Origin: JOPF133 sp052144935
Lineage (GTDB): Bacteria > Acidobacteriota > Terriglobia > Bryobacterales > Bryobacteraceae
Assembly: GCA_052144935.1 (NCBI GenBank)
Contig: JBKQPR010000158.1
Coordinates: 1 to 22,639 of the forward strand
DNA: 22,639 nt
Direction: 5' to 3'
Numbering within the stretch: the stretch's first letter is position 1; every line of letters begins with the position of its first letter. Shown here in pieces: positions 1 to 7,360 of this stretch. The position numbers and the translations under genes are program-made. Below the pieces are notes generated by a model. The model was not told the origin of the DNA. It ran no database searches and saw only the letters and a list, made by a program, of their open reading frames with translations.

Positions 1-228
1 TGCGTGCCTTGGCCCATGAAGCCAAGCCTCGCGAGCCATTTCGTTAGCCTCGTGTTCCGTTTCTACTTGCCAGTAACGTAGTTCTGCGGAACGTTATCCG
101 ATTTCCAGGCGTGGAAATCGAGGCTAGCCTGCGGAATAACTCCTACGCTATCAATAAAGGATTTTCGGAACCGCTTGTAGTGAAGACCTACCCTCTATGC
201 AGTCGCACAGAAATCTGGCATTCTGCTG

Positions 229-387
229 TTAACCACTGTTGCGCGGCGATTTCCAGACGGCGCGCTTAACCGGGCCGAGTACCGCCACGGGGTGGCCCCG
301 CCGGGTGATCGTGATGGACCCGCCATCCTGTTCGGTCTCGCGGAGGTAAGCGAAGCACTTGGCCTTGAACTCGGACGCACTCAACAC
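229..387 (-). CDS. Phd/YefM-family type II antitoxin-like protein (orphan)
   Basis: This 52-residue protein is read from a GTG at 385-387 to a TAA at 229-231; the purine-rich AAGAAGG just upstream supports that start. After the start it reads SASEFKAKCFAYL, then SITITRRGHPVAVLGPV. That is the usual layout of Phd/YefM antitoxins: an N-terminal S-x-x-EFK helix used for DNA binding, then a strand with TITRRGxPVAxL. In this family the N-terminal domain binds the operator and a short C-terminal tail neutralises a VapC/RelE/Doc-type toxin. No recognisable toxin follows in the remaining 228 bases on this strand. One frame at 1-110 is open to the window edge, but I cannot assign it to a family. TTG at 382-384 is an alternative start. 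The family call is fairly confident; the toxin partner is unknown. Confidence 0.7.
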   Translation of the reverse strand: MLSASEFKAKCFAYLRETEQDGGSITITRRGHPVAVLGPVKRAVWKSPRNSG

Positions 388-422
388 CCGAGCCTTCTTA
401 ATTCTCAGGATAACAGGCCGTA

Positions 423-454
423 TTGGTCATCTGACCAACGGAGCGTCGCTCCGT
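423..454. promoter_or_regulatory. Two adjacent palindromes, candidate operator upstream of antitoxin and cupin
   Basis: TTGGTCATCTGACCAA (423-438) is a perfect palindrome with 7-bp arms and a 2-base centre. It is followed at once by ACGGAGC-GTC-GCTCCGT (438-454). They lie between the minus-strand antitoxin (start 387) and the plus-strand cupin fragment (start 507). Phd-type antitoxins repress their own promoters by binding palindromes, so the first element is a plausible operator. The second looks more like a hairpin. Operator function is inferred. Confidence 0.4.
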
Positions 455-506
455 CCCGTCCGGGGTACAGGCCGGCCATGTTAGATTTTTCAAGGGAGAA
501 GACCTT

Positions 507-670
507 ATGCCCATCGTCGACATCAGCAGCCTCGATGTTATAGAGCGCTCGCCAGGCTGTCAGGCTGGTATGGACGCTATTTCCACTCGCCGAAACATGA
601 CATTCGCGCATTACGACTTCACGCGCGGCGCGTCCATTCACGAGCACTTCCATCCTCAGGAAGAAGTCTA
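507..670 (+). pseudogene. Cupin-domain protein, truncated within motif 1
   Basis: It starts at an ATG with a strong ribosome site (AGGGAGA, 492-498, 8 bases upstream). About 55 residues follow and end in GASIHEHFHPQEEVYQ. This fits cupin motif 1 (G-x5-HxH-x3,4-E), whose His and Glu bind the metal. The barrel should continue for another 50 or more residues including motif 2. Instead, from 671 the sequence is an inverted copy of the 3' end of the neighbouring coiled-coil gene, so the reading frame runs through unrelated antisense sequence to a TGA at 789-791. The cupin is therefore broken. Its good start and ribosome site suggest a fairly recent event. An enzymatic or carrier role cannot be inferred from this fragment. 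Confidence 0.7.
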
Positions 671-770
671 TCAGTTCTCGGGGTTATGCTCTGGGGCCTT
701 GCCGCGTGTCATCGATTCGCCCATGCCGGAGACCAGCGCAGCGATTCTTTCCCGCAACTCCTTAGCGTCA
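671..770 (-). repeat. Inverted partial copy of the 3' end of the coiled-coil gene (887-1387)
   Basis: Read on the minus strand this stretch encodes ELRERIAALVSGMGES, then MTRGKAPEHNPEN and a TGA at 671-673. That nearly repeats the tail of the downstream gene (ELRERIAALVSGMGEW, MARGRAPEHKPEN, TGA). The match extends to about 765-770 and then stops, so only the last ~32 codons were copied. It forms a long inverted repeat with about 1295-1387. Differences of roughly one in ten bases suggest an old duplication, or transfer from another family member rather than from the adjacent gene. Confidence 0.75.
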
Positions 771-841
771 ATTCCCCAGGCAGCCCGCTGAATTCGGAAG
801 AACTGCCGCGCGCTTAGGAGGACGCCATGAGGCAGCCGCGG

Positions 842-886
842 CGGGTGGGCTAGAATGACAATTGACGAGTGGCTGGAGGCTTTGTC
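842..886 (+). promoter_or_regulatory. Conserved 5' flank and ribosome site of the coiled-coil gene
   Basis: GGTGGGCTA (844-852) and GAATGACAATTGA (853-865) recur upstream of the decayed copy near 10270-10315, which has a 9-base insertion that creates a TATAAT. TAGAAT (851-856) could be the -10 element. GGAGG at 875-879, 7 bases before ATG 887, is a good ribosome site and decides the start over the GTG at 869. Conservation between copies shows that the flank was duplicated with the gene. Confidence 0.45.
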
Positions 887-1387
887 ATGACCACGGAGGA
901 GCGGTTCGAGAGAATTGAGCACGTCACGGCAGGGCTGGACGAGCAGCGGCGAAAGGACCGGGAAGAATCCCGCCAGCTCTGGCGGGATACCCAGCGCCAG
1001 CTCAACGAAGCGGCGGCCCGCATCAACGATCTGACGCTGAAAGTGGCGGATACCAACGAAAGGCAGGACCGCATGGCGGAAGAATTTCGCGCCGCCGACC
1101 GGCGACTGGCCGAGGAAGCGCGCGCCGCCGATCAGGAGTTGCGGGAAAGGATCGCTGCGCTGGTATCCGGTATGGGCGGCATGGTGGGAGAAGCCCGCGC
1201 CGCCGACCAGGAGTTGCGGGAAAGAATCGCTACGCTGGTCTCCGAAGCCCGCGCCGCCGACCAGCGCCTGGCCGAGGAAGCCCGCGCCGCCGACCAGGAG
1301 TTGCGCGAAAGAATCGCCGCGCTGGTCTCCGGGATGGGCGAATGGATGGCACGCGGCAGGGCCCCCGAGCACAAGCCCGAGAACTGA
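887..1387 (+). CDS. Coiled-coil repeat protein, multicopy family
   Basis: This 166-residue, highly charged protein is predicted to be almost entirely alpha-helical. It begins MTTEERFERIEHVTAG and contains RRKDREESRQLWRDTQRQL. The second half consists of repeats of (E)ARAADQELRERIAALVSGMGG and shorter ARAADQRLAEE units. The spacing of Leu, Ile and Ala fits a coiled-coil rod. There is no signal peptide or membrane segment. The start at ATG 887 is supported by GGAGG at the right distance and by agreement with the second copy. The family is not one I can name. Internal repeats and extra partial copies at 671-770 and 10050-10266 suggest that it expands and contracts by recombination. Function unknown. 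Confidence 0.75.
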   Translation: MTTEERFERIEHVTAGLDEQRRKDREESRQLWRDTQRQLNEAAARINDLTLKVADTNERQDRMAEEFRAADRRLAEEARAADQELRERIAALVSGMGGMVGEARAADQELRERIATLVSEARAADQRLAEEARAADQELRERIAALVSGMGEWMARGRAPEHKPEN

Positions 1388-1467
1388 TGGCGTCGAAGAT
1401 GCGGGGCAGTCCAGGGGGGCGCGGCCTACGCGATTTCCCCGTATGCCCGCGCCCCTCGCTCCCGCTG

Positions 1468-1473
1468 TACAAT
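1468..1473 (+). promoter_or_regulatory. Possible -10 element of the PspA operon
   Basis: TACAAT lies in a GC-rich stretch about 80 bases before the first gene of the operon. No good -35 hexamer is seen 16-18 bases upstream, so an alternative sigma factor or an activator would be needed. AAGGAG at 1530-1535 lies 15 bases before ATG 1551, which is long for a ribosome site. Confidence 0.25.
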
Positions 1474-1550
1474 TAGTTCTGGTGCAAAGCCGCCCAGGGA
1501 ACTCCGTCGGGGCGGGTTGCGTATCCACTAAGGAGTGCTTTCCCACGCCT

Positions 1551-1970
1551 ATGACTGCTACGAACAGCCCGACACTGGGGCAAATCCATGCGCTGCTTGC
1601 CGAGAGGGGCTACGAAGTCTCCGAATCCGGCCCCGACACACTGAAGATCGTCGAGGTCCACAGCGGGATCTCTTTGCAGGGGGTTCTGCAGGGCGAGATC
1701 ATGTTCTTCTCGCTGACGTGCACGGTGGTGCCCGACGAGGCCATCACGCCCGCCCTGATGGCGCAGATGCTGGCGGCCGATAACGGCATCCACACTTCGC
1801 ATTTCCAGCTTTATGACGCCGGCTATGGCAAGGTGGCCATCACCTTGGCCAATTTCTGCAAATTGCAGGAGATGGGTCCCGACGACGAAGACGATATCCT
1901 TTCCTGCGTGCATTTCCTGTTGGTAGATGTAATGACGGCCCGGCACTTGCTGGGCTCGCTCGAATCGTAA
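1551..1970 (+). CDS. Small acidic YbjN-like / YjfI (DUF2170)-like protein, first gene of PspA operon
   Basis: This 139-residue soluble protein contains GQIHALLAERGYEVSESG near the N-terminus. A strand-rich middle (LKIVEVHSGISLQGVL, IMFFSLTCTVV) and a C-terminal helix (DDILSCVHFLLVDVMTARHLL) follow. The alternating alpha/beta layout resembles YbjN and type III secretion chaperone-like folds. Its position directly upstream of a pspA-type gene also recalls YjfI (DUF2170), which precedes the PspA homologue YjfJ in Escherichia coli. Choosing between the two needs a profile search. The stop is 12 bases before the pspA start, so the genes are co-transcribed. It may be a cytoplasmic adaptor or chaperone for the PspA protein, which is inference. 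ATG 1551 is preferred because in-frame sequence upstream (1443-1550) lacks protein-like character. Confidence 0.65.
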   Translation: MTATNSPTLGQIHALLAERGYEVSESGPDTLKIVEVHSGISLQGVLQGEIMFFSLTCTVVPDEAITPALMAQMLAADNGIHTSHFQLYDAGYGKVAITLANFCKLQEMGPDDEDDILSCVHFLLVDVMTARHLLGSLES

Positions 1971-1982
1971 CGGAGAATAAAC

Positions 1983-2765
1983 ATGCCATTTCTTTCCGAC
2001 ATTTTCGGCCGCGTGGGCCGCGTGGCCCGCGGCACGGCCAACCAGGGAGTGGACGCCCTGGAGGACGCCCACTTCGAAGCCACGGTGCGCCAAACCGTGG
2101 CGGACATGAGGACCGAGCTGAGCAAGGTCATCAACGCCTCCGCCATGGCCATGAGCAATTACAACCGTCTGGACGCCGAGTATCAAAAGTACTTGCGCCA
2201 GTCGCAGGATTGGAAGGACCGGGCCGGCCTGGCGCTGGATGCGGGCAAGGAAGACCTGGCCCGCCAGGCCCTGGCCAAGAAGGCCGAATGCGACCAGCAG
2301 TGCGCTTCCATGAAGCAGGGCGTGGATTCCGCCGGCGCCACCAGCGAAAAGCTCAAGGCGCAAGTGGCCGAGCTGAAGCGCAAGATCGACGAAGGCGAGC
2401 GCACCGCCACTACCCTGGTGGCTCGCAAGAACGCCGCCGAGGCCCAGCGCAAGGTGTCGGAAGCCATGTCCGGGGTGGGAAGCGCGGACAACGCCTTTTC
2501 GCAGTTGAAGCGCTTCGAAGACACGGTTTCCAAGGAAGAAGCCACCGCCCAGGCCTACGATCAGCTTGCCAGTACCGGCAAGGACGAAAACCTGGAGGCG
2601 CAGTTCGCGCAGCTCGGGAGCCACAGCGTGGATTCGGAGTTGGAGGCGCTCAAGGCCGAGCGGCTGCAGAAGGCCAATCCGGCGCCGACCTACCCGCCGA
2701 AGTCCATAGGCGCAGGCCCCGTGATCGACATCCCGGCGGCCAGCGGAGGGAAAGCCGGGGCATAG
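1983..2765 (+). CDS. PspA/IM30 (Vipp1, ESCRT-III-like) membrane-remodelling protein
   Basis: This 260-residue protein begins MPFLSDIFGRVGRVARG, an amphipathic first helix. Long charged helices follow (about residues 25-200), including VRQTVADMRTELSKVI and AQVAELKRKIDEGERT. Order, length and composition match PspA/IM30, which oligomerises on inner membranes and protects them under envelope stress; the family belongs to the ESCRT-III superfamily. The C-terminus (residues 225-260) is a Pro/Gly/Ala-rich tail beyond the usual helices. GGAGA at 1972-1976, 6 bases before ATG, supports the start. It is the second of four closely packed genes, between a YjfI/YbjN-like protein and a membrane-anchored DUF4178-like protein. 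No pspF or pspBC homologue is visible, so regulation differs from the enterobacterial system. Confidence 0.85.
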   Translation: MPFLSDIFGRVGRVARGTANQGVDALEDAHFEATVRQTVADMRTELSKVINASAMAMSNYNRLDAEYQKYLRQSQDWKDRAGLALDAGKEDLARQALAKKAECDQQCASMKQGVDSAGATSEKLKAQVAELKRKIDEGERTATTLVARKNAAEAQRKVSEAMSGVGSADNAFSQLKRFEDTVSKEEATAQAYDQLASTGKDENLEAQFAQLGSHSVDSELEALKAERLQKANPAPTYPPKSIGAGPVIDIPAASGGKAGA

Positions 2766-2783
2766 ACCGGCCCCTGGGACCCT

Positions 2784-3425
2784 ATGCATCATACCCTGAT
2801 TCTGGAGGCCATTCTCGGCGTCCTGTTGGTGATTGTTCTTATGAACCTGTTTAAGAAGCATCCGGCTCCCGAGGGGCGCCCTTCGGGCCCCACGCCGCAA
2901 CCCGACGTATCCAACCTGAAGCCCACCGACGCCCGCACCGGAGACGCCATCTCCATCGCGGGCGCCGGCGACAACATGGTGGACCTGGATTTCACCGCCG
3001 ACCGTACCACCACATACGAGGCCGGATCGCGCAACTGGACCGAGGTGAGCGGCCCTTACCGCGAGCGTCGCGTGGCCCTGCGCGTAGCGGTGGAGGACGA
3101 GATGGAGGTCGCCATCCACAACGACCCGCGCAAGCTCACCATCGAGGACCTGGGCGTTTCGGAAGACGACCTGGCTCAAATGGACGAGCGCCAGAATACC
3201 GGCGACTCCTTCGAGTTCGACAACAAGACCTGGCTCTACCGGCTGAGCCGCGAGGCGCAGGCCAAACGCGACGACCAGCGCCAATCCACCGGCTTTTATT
3301 ACTGGGAGTTCCGCGAGCACGAAGGCAAGGGGCTGCTCACGGTGCGCAAGCCGGAGGGCGAGCCGTTTGGCGTGACGCTTTACACGGGGATTGCCGCGGG
3401 GGATGTGAGCATCTACCGGCGGTGA
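2784..3425 (+). CDS. Membrane-anchored DUF4178-like protein of the PspA operon
   Basis: In this 213-residue protein residues 5-22 (LILEAILGVLLVIVLMNL) form one membrane anchor, followed by FKKH, so the N-terminus is probably outside and the bulk cytoplasmic by the positive-inside rule. A Pro-rich linker (about 28-50) leads to a beta-rich domain (70-213) with YEAGSRNWTEVSG, LTIEDLGVSEDDLAQM, FEFDNKTWLYRLS and YYWEFREHEGKGLLTV. The W-x-E, DLGLSE and YW-F-E blocks resemble DUF4178 proteins, which often sit beside PspA-type genes; I rate that link as tentative. It starts 18 bases after pspA with a short GGGA upstream and ends 10 bases before the next gene. It may tether or gate the PspA polymer at the membrane, which is inference. 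Confidence 0.65.
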   Translation: MHHTLILEAILGVLLVIVLMNLFKKHPAPEGRPSGPTPQPDVSNLKPTDARTGDAISIAGAGDNMVDLDFTADRTTTYEAGSRNWTEVSGPYRERRVALRVAVEDEMEVAIHNDPRKLTIEDLGVSEDDLAQMDERQNTGDSFEFDNKTWLYRLSREAQAKRDDQRQSTGFYYWEFREHEGKGLLTVRKPEGEPFGVTLYTGIAAGDVSIYRR

Positions 3426-3435
3426 AAGGAATGCC

Positions 3436-4983
3436 GTGAACCGATCCACATTGAAGTTTCTGGCGGCCGCGATCATCGTCCTGATGGGGGTGGTAGCGGT
3501 ATCCAACCTGGATGGATTGCCGCGCAGCGTGCGCAGCCGGATCGACACCGAGCACAAAGAGCTGGCTTCGGCCGAGACCCGCTTTCATGCGGCGCAGGAT
3601 GCCGTGCTGGGCGACCTGCAGACGGAAGCCGACCTGTTCCATGGAATCGCCTCCAGCCAGCAGTGGCCGGACCAGCTCTCGCAGTCGCTGGGGGATCTGC
3701 AGTACGCCTCGCGCGACATGGATCAGCTCGACCAGATCCGCCGCCAGGACCGTGGCGATCAGCAGCAGCAGGCGGAAACCCTGCTGGCGCAGGAACACGA
3801 TCTGCGCACCAAGGCGCTTGATTCGGCGCTGGCCCTTCAGAAGGAAGCCGCCCACTGGGTGGATCTGAAGCAGCATTTGCCCGACGCGGTGGCAGCCATG
3901 GATCGCGACGATCAGTCCATCGCGTCGTTCGATCTGGCTTCGCTGGCCGCCTCCATCCAGCGTACGGAAACGGACTGGCCGGATAAGAAGGCCGATCTGG
4001 ATGCGCGGCTGGCCGGCCTGCAAAAAGAGGTGGCCGACAGCCAGGCCGCGTGGCAAAAGAGCGCCGACGCGCGCCGCGTGGCGGCCTCGGGAGACTCGGC
4101 GCATCTGGATTACGGCGCGCTATTCGGAGCGGCCGATGAGCTGAAGGCCACGGCCGCCGACCTGGCCGCCAAATCCGCCGAAATCAAAGCGCTCAGCGGG
4201 CAGCTCTACGATTCCTGGGACAAGCTCCTGGTGGATATGGAGGTGCGCGGCCACTTCGGCGGGAAGACCTGGGACCAGCGGATCCGCACCGTGCGTACGC
4301 ACTATCCGGACGCTTCGGGCAGAGAGGGCCAGACCACTTCCGACGACCAATGGGTGGACGTCCCACAGGCCACCTATGAGGCCGACAAGAACGACCTGGG
4401 CATGGCCATCGCGCACAAATCCGCCGGCAAGTACGACAGCGAAGCCGAACGCGTGGCGCAGCCCGCCGGGTTCGCGTATGTGGCCCCGATTTCGGTGGGG
4501 CGGAATCAATACGGCTATTGGGACCATAGCGGGGGCCACGATTTCTGGGTCTTCTACGGCCAATACGCGCTGATGCGCGACCTGCTTTTCAATCACGATT
4601 ACCGCCCGCTGGACCGCTACGAATGGGAGGGCTACCGCGACTATCGGTCGAGTGGCCGCACCTATTACGGGCACGACGAAGCCTACGGGCAGGCGCCCAA
4701 ATACGGCACTCAGGGAACCAGCACGCCGAGCCGCTACGCGGGCAGCACGTTCGCCAAGAGCGGCGGTTTCAAGGATTCCAAGTACGCCTCAAAAAGCGGC
4801 GGCTACCGCGATTCGAAATTCGCTTCGCCGAACGCCTCCAATCCGAACGCCGACCATTCGCCGCAGCACTTCGGCTCGGGATCCCACCCGAGCGCCGCGC
4901 CACGGCCTTCTTCGCCGCGACCCTCTTCGCCGCGACCCTCCTACCGGCCGCCCAGTGGCGCGCGCCGTTTCGGCAAGCACTAG
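3436..4983 (+). CDS. Large membrane-anchored coiled-coil protein with disordered Ser/Pro/Arg tail
   Basis: This 515-residue protein starts at GTG 3436, with AAAGGA 5 bases upstream. Residues 6-25 (LKFLAAAIIVLMGVVAV) form an uncleaved signal anchor. Residues 35-285 are charged helices that probably form an extended coiled coil. Residues 280-400 form a Trp/Tyr-rich domain with WDKLLVDMEVRGHFGGKTW and HDFWVFYGQYALM. The tail (410-515) is low complexity with repeated GGFKDSKYASKSGGYRDSKF, then three PRPSSPRPS-type units and a basic end. I do not recognise the family. It is the last gene of the PspA operon and, with the anchor, the long coil probably lies in the periplasm. It could be the envelope-side partner of PspA, which is inference. 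The gap to the preceding gene is 10 bases. Confidence 0.7.
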   Translation: MNRSTLKFLAAAIIVLMGVVAVSNLDGLPRSVRSRIDTEHKELASAETRFHAAQDAVLGDLQTEADLFHGIASSQQWPDQLSQSLGDLQYASRDMDQLDQIRRQDRGDQQQQAETLLAQEHDLRTKALDSALALQKEAAHWVDLKQHLPDAVAAMDRDDQSIASFDLASLAASIQRTETDWPDKKADLDARLAGLQKEVADSQAAWQKSADARRVAASGDSAHLDYGALFGAADELKATAADLAAKSAEIKALSGQLYDSWDKLLVDMEVRGHFGGKTWDQRIRTVRTHYPDASGREGQTTSDDQWVDVPQATYEADKNDLGMAIAHKSAGKYDSEAERVAQPAGFAYVAPISVGRNQYGYWDHSGGHDFWVFYGQYALMRDLLFNHDYRPLDRYEWEGYRDYRSSGRTYYGHDEAYGQAPKYGTQGTSTPSRYAGSTFAKSGGFKDSKYASKSGGYRDSKFASPNASNPNADHSPQHFGSGSHPSAAPRPSSPRPSSPRPSYRPPSGARRFGKH

Positions 4984-5117
4984 GAGCGCCGGGCCACCGA
5001 ATGCCTGGCAACGGCTCTCCAGACGCCCTCGAAACCACCGATTTCGCAACACACGAGGCCCTACGGCGCTCCTTCGAGGGGCGCGTGGGCCGGGGTCCAA
5101 TTCCAGCCTTCCGAGCC

Positions 5118-7346
5118 GTGTGCGATGAAGGCTGGAAAGGACCGGTTGGCACCCTCAGCAAGCCGTACGCACGCTGGCTGGCTTGGCTACTGCTTCCCGC
5201 CGTGCTCGCGGCGCAGGCCGATCTCAGCCACTGGCAGGTGCCCGCCGCCATGCGCACCCTGGGATACGCCGCGGAAACGCGCCAGGAGGGCTGCCGCAGC
5301 GCCACCTGCACTGTGCTGCTCCCCCCCGCGGAGCCGCCACGCGGTGCGTTCGGCAACCTCACACAGACCTTGGACGCCGCGCCCTACCACGGCCGCCAGG
5401 TGACGCTGAGCGCCTGGATTCGCGTGGAAGCCGGCGGGGGACCCTCCGGGGTGCCCTCTGGGACCGGCGATTCCGCGCAACTGTGGCTGCGCGTAATGCG
5501 GCCCGATGCGCAGTTGGGTTTCTACGACGATATGGGCGACCGTCCGATCTCCTCCACCGAATGGCAGCGCTATGAAATTGCGGGCGAGGTGGCGGCCGAC
5601 GCGCAGTCGATTCAGATCGGCGTGCTTTCGTTCGGAACGCCGCGCGTGTGGATCGATGGCGTGCAACTGACGCCCGGCGCCGCGGCGAGTGCGGCCGAAG
5701 CTGCCGTGCGCCGCGAGATGGAGGAAATCTACGCACGCATCGATGCCGGTTACGCCCGCGGCGACATCTCCGAAATGACCAGCCTGGCGCTGCCCGATGC
5801 GCAGATCGTGACGATAGGCAAAACGCTTGCCGGACATTTCCGATCGCCGCTGGCGGGCACGCTGAAGGAGATCGCGTCCCAACTGCGCCTGGGTACGACG
5901 ATTCAGTCGCGCTCCACCGTGACGTGCGTTCAAATGGCGGAGGGCGCCGCCACCGTTTTCGTCAACAATGACTCGCTGATGAGCGGCGGAGTGCCCACGA
6001 GGTCCACGGCCGAGCTTATCTCCATCGATCGCGATACCTGGGTGCGCACGCCGGCCGGATGGCGGTTGAAGGAAACCGTGCTGATTTCCGCCCGCTCGGT
6101 GACTCCCCGAACCGATGGCGAAGCTGCGCGCCTGGTGGCGGCGGAACTGAAACAGAGCGCGACACCGCTGGCAGCAGAGGATCCCGCGGACGACACGGCC
6201 GGCCTCGCCGCGTTCGGGAAAGCCGTGAGCGACGCCCGCATCGTGGCGCTGGGCGAGGCCACTCACGGCACGCGCGAGTTCTACCAACTGAACCATCGGC
6301 TGTTCGAGTACCTGGTGCGGCAAAAGGGATTCACGGTGCTGGCCATCGAGGCCAACTGGCCCGAGGCGCTGGCGGTGGACCGCTATATCAAGACCGGCGA
6401 CGGCAGTCCTCGGGAGGCGCTGGCGGGCATGAACTTCTGGACCTGGTACACCGAGGAAATGCTCGACCTGGTGGAGTGGATGCGCGCCTACAATCGGTCG
6501 CCCGGCCAGCATCCCATCCTGACCTTCACGTCCTTCGACATGCAGTTTGGGCACGCCGCGGCGGACAAGGCCGTGGACTATCTGAAGGAGTATGCGCCCG
6601 ACGTGGCGGGGGTGGCGCGGGCGGTTTTCGCCGAGGCGTACGACATCGAGGCGCATCACGGCGAAATCCTCGATGCGCGCGCCGAGAGTGTGGCCGCGCG
6701 GGTGGCGGGCGTGGCGCGCGAATTCGACACGCGGCACCGCGAGCTGACCACTGCATCCGGCGAGGAAAAGTGGCGCGACGCACGGCAGGCGGTGGCTATC
6801 GTTCAACAGTCCTGCTGGTTGCGGATGGCCGGCAAGGGGCCGGGGTATCGTGACGAGGCCATGGCCGGGAACGCGGGATGGATTGCGGGCAACGCGTTTC
6901 CGCGCGAGAAGGTCGTGCTATGGGCTCACAACGCGCACGTGCGCATGAGCGGCGAACCGAAGAGCATGGGGACCTTCCTGCGCGAGCGTTTCGGACGCCA
7001 ACTCTACGTGGTGGGTTACGCCTTCCGCCGCGGCGGGTTGCGCGCCAAGGGCCCCCAGGGCGGGACGGCCGCCGATGTGAAGGTCTTCGATGCGCCGCCA
7101 TCGCCCGAGGGATCGGGCGACGCGGTGTTGAGCGGCGCGGGTCTGCCACTGTTCTTTCTGGACCTGGCCAGCGTGCCGCGAGTGAGCGCGCTGGGCGGCT
7201 GGCTGGCGGAGCCGCACCTGTTTCACAGTGTTGGCTCGAGCTGGTTCACCGACGATCCGGACGCCAACTTGGAGCCAGGCGTGTTGGTGCAGAGATACGA
7301 CGGGCTGATCTTCGTGGAAGAGGGGCACGCAGCGCGGCCGCTGTGA
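5118..7346 (+). CDS. Secreted multidomain erythromycin-esterase-family hydrolase
   Basis: Using GTG 5118 the protein is 742 residues. Residues 13-33 (LSKPYARWLAWLLLPAVLAA) form a signal peptide. A beta-sandwich-like N-terminal part follows (about 36-190, ending PRVWIDGVQLTPG). Next comes an NTF2/SnoaL-like segment (about 200-330, EEIYARIDAGYARGDISEM to TPAGWRLKETVL). The erythromycin esterase domain spans 350-740, with ALGEATHGTREFYQLNHRLF (Glu380, His383) and VVLWAHNAHVRMSG (His604), the conserved active-site blocks. Ere enzymes open the macrolide lactone ring, but most environmental relatives have unknown substrates, so resistance should not be assumed. The start is uncertain: ATG 5001 is in frame with a TAGGAG 13 bases upstream, but it would put about 39 extra residues before the signal peptide. 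A palindromic repeat follows. Confidence 0.8.
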   Translation: MCDEGWKGPVGTLSKPYARWLAWLLLPAVLAAQADLSHWQVPAAMRTLGYAAETRQEGCRSATCTVLLPPAEPPRGAFGNLTQTLDAAPYHGRQVTLSAWIRVEAGGGPSGVPSGTGDSAQLWLRVMRPDAQLGFYDDMGDRPISSTEWQRYEIAGEVAADAQSIQIGVLSFGTPRVWIDGVQLTPGAAASAAEAAVRREMEEIYARIDAGYARGDISEMTSLALPDAQIVTIGKTLAGHFRSPLAGTLKEIASQLRLGTTIQSRSTVTCVQMAEGAATVFVNNDSLMSGGVPTRSTAELISIDRDTWVRTPAGWRLKETVLISARSVTPRTDGEAARLVAAELKQSATPLAAEDPADDTAGLAAFGKAVSDARIVALGEATHGTREFYQLNHRLFEYLVRQKGFTVLAIEANWPEALAVDRYIKTGDGSPREALAGMNFWTWYTEEMLDLVEWMRAYNRSPGQHPILTFTSFDMQFGHAAADKAVDYLKEYAPDVAGVARAVFAEAYDIEAHHGEILDARAESVAARVAGVAREFDTRHRELTTASGEEKWRDARQAVAIVQQSCWLRMAGKGPGYRDEAMAGNAGWIAGNAFPREKVVLWAHNAHVRMSGEPKSMGTFLRERFGRQLYVVGYAFRRGGLRAKGPQGGTAADVKVFDAPPSPEGSGDAVLSGAGLPLFFLDLASVPRVSALGGWLAEPHLFHSVGSSWFTDDPDANLEPGVLVQRYDGLIFVEEGHAARPL

Positions 7347-7360
7347 GCGGAGCGTCCTCT

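Noticed and set aside
195..380. 61-codon minus-strand open frame
   Set aside because: It overlaps the Phd-like frame in another phase and translates to Arg/Ser-rich shadow sequence; the Phd frame has family motifs.
671..1546. 291-codon minus-strand open frame
   Set aside because: Most of it is antisense to the coiled-coil gene; only the last ~32 codons are the inverted copy of that gene's tail.
1473..3557. 694-codon minus-strand open frame across the PspA operon
   Set aside because: It is antisense to three genes with clear family features and good ribosome sites, and has His/Arg/Gly-rich shadow composition.
5187..6806. 539-codon minus-strand open frame
   Set aside because: Antisense to the erythromycin-esterase-family gene, which carries conserved catalytic motifs.
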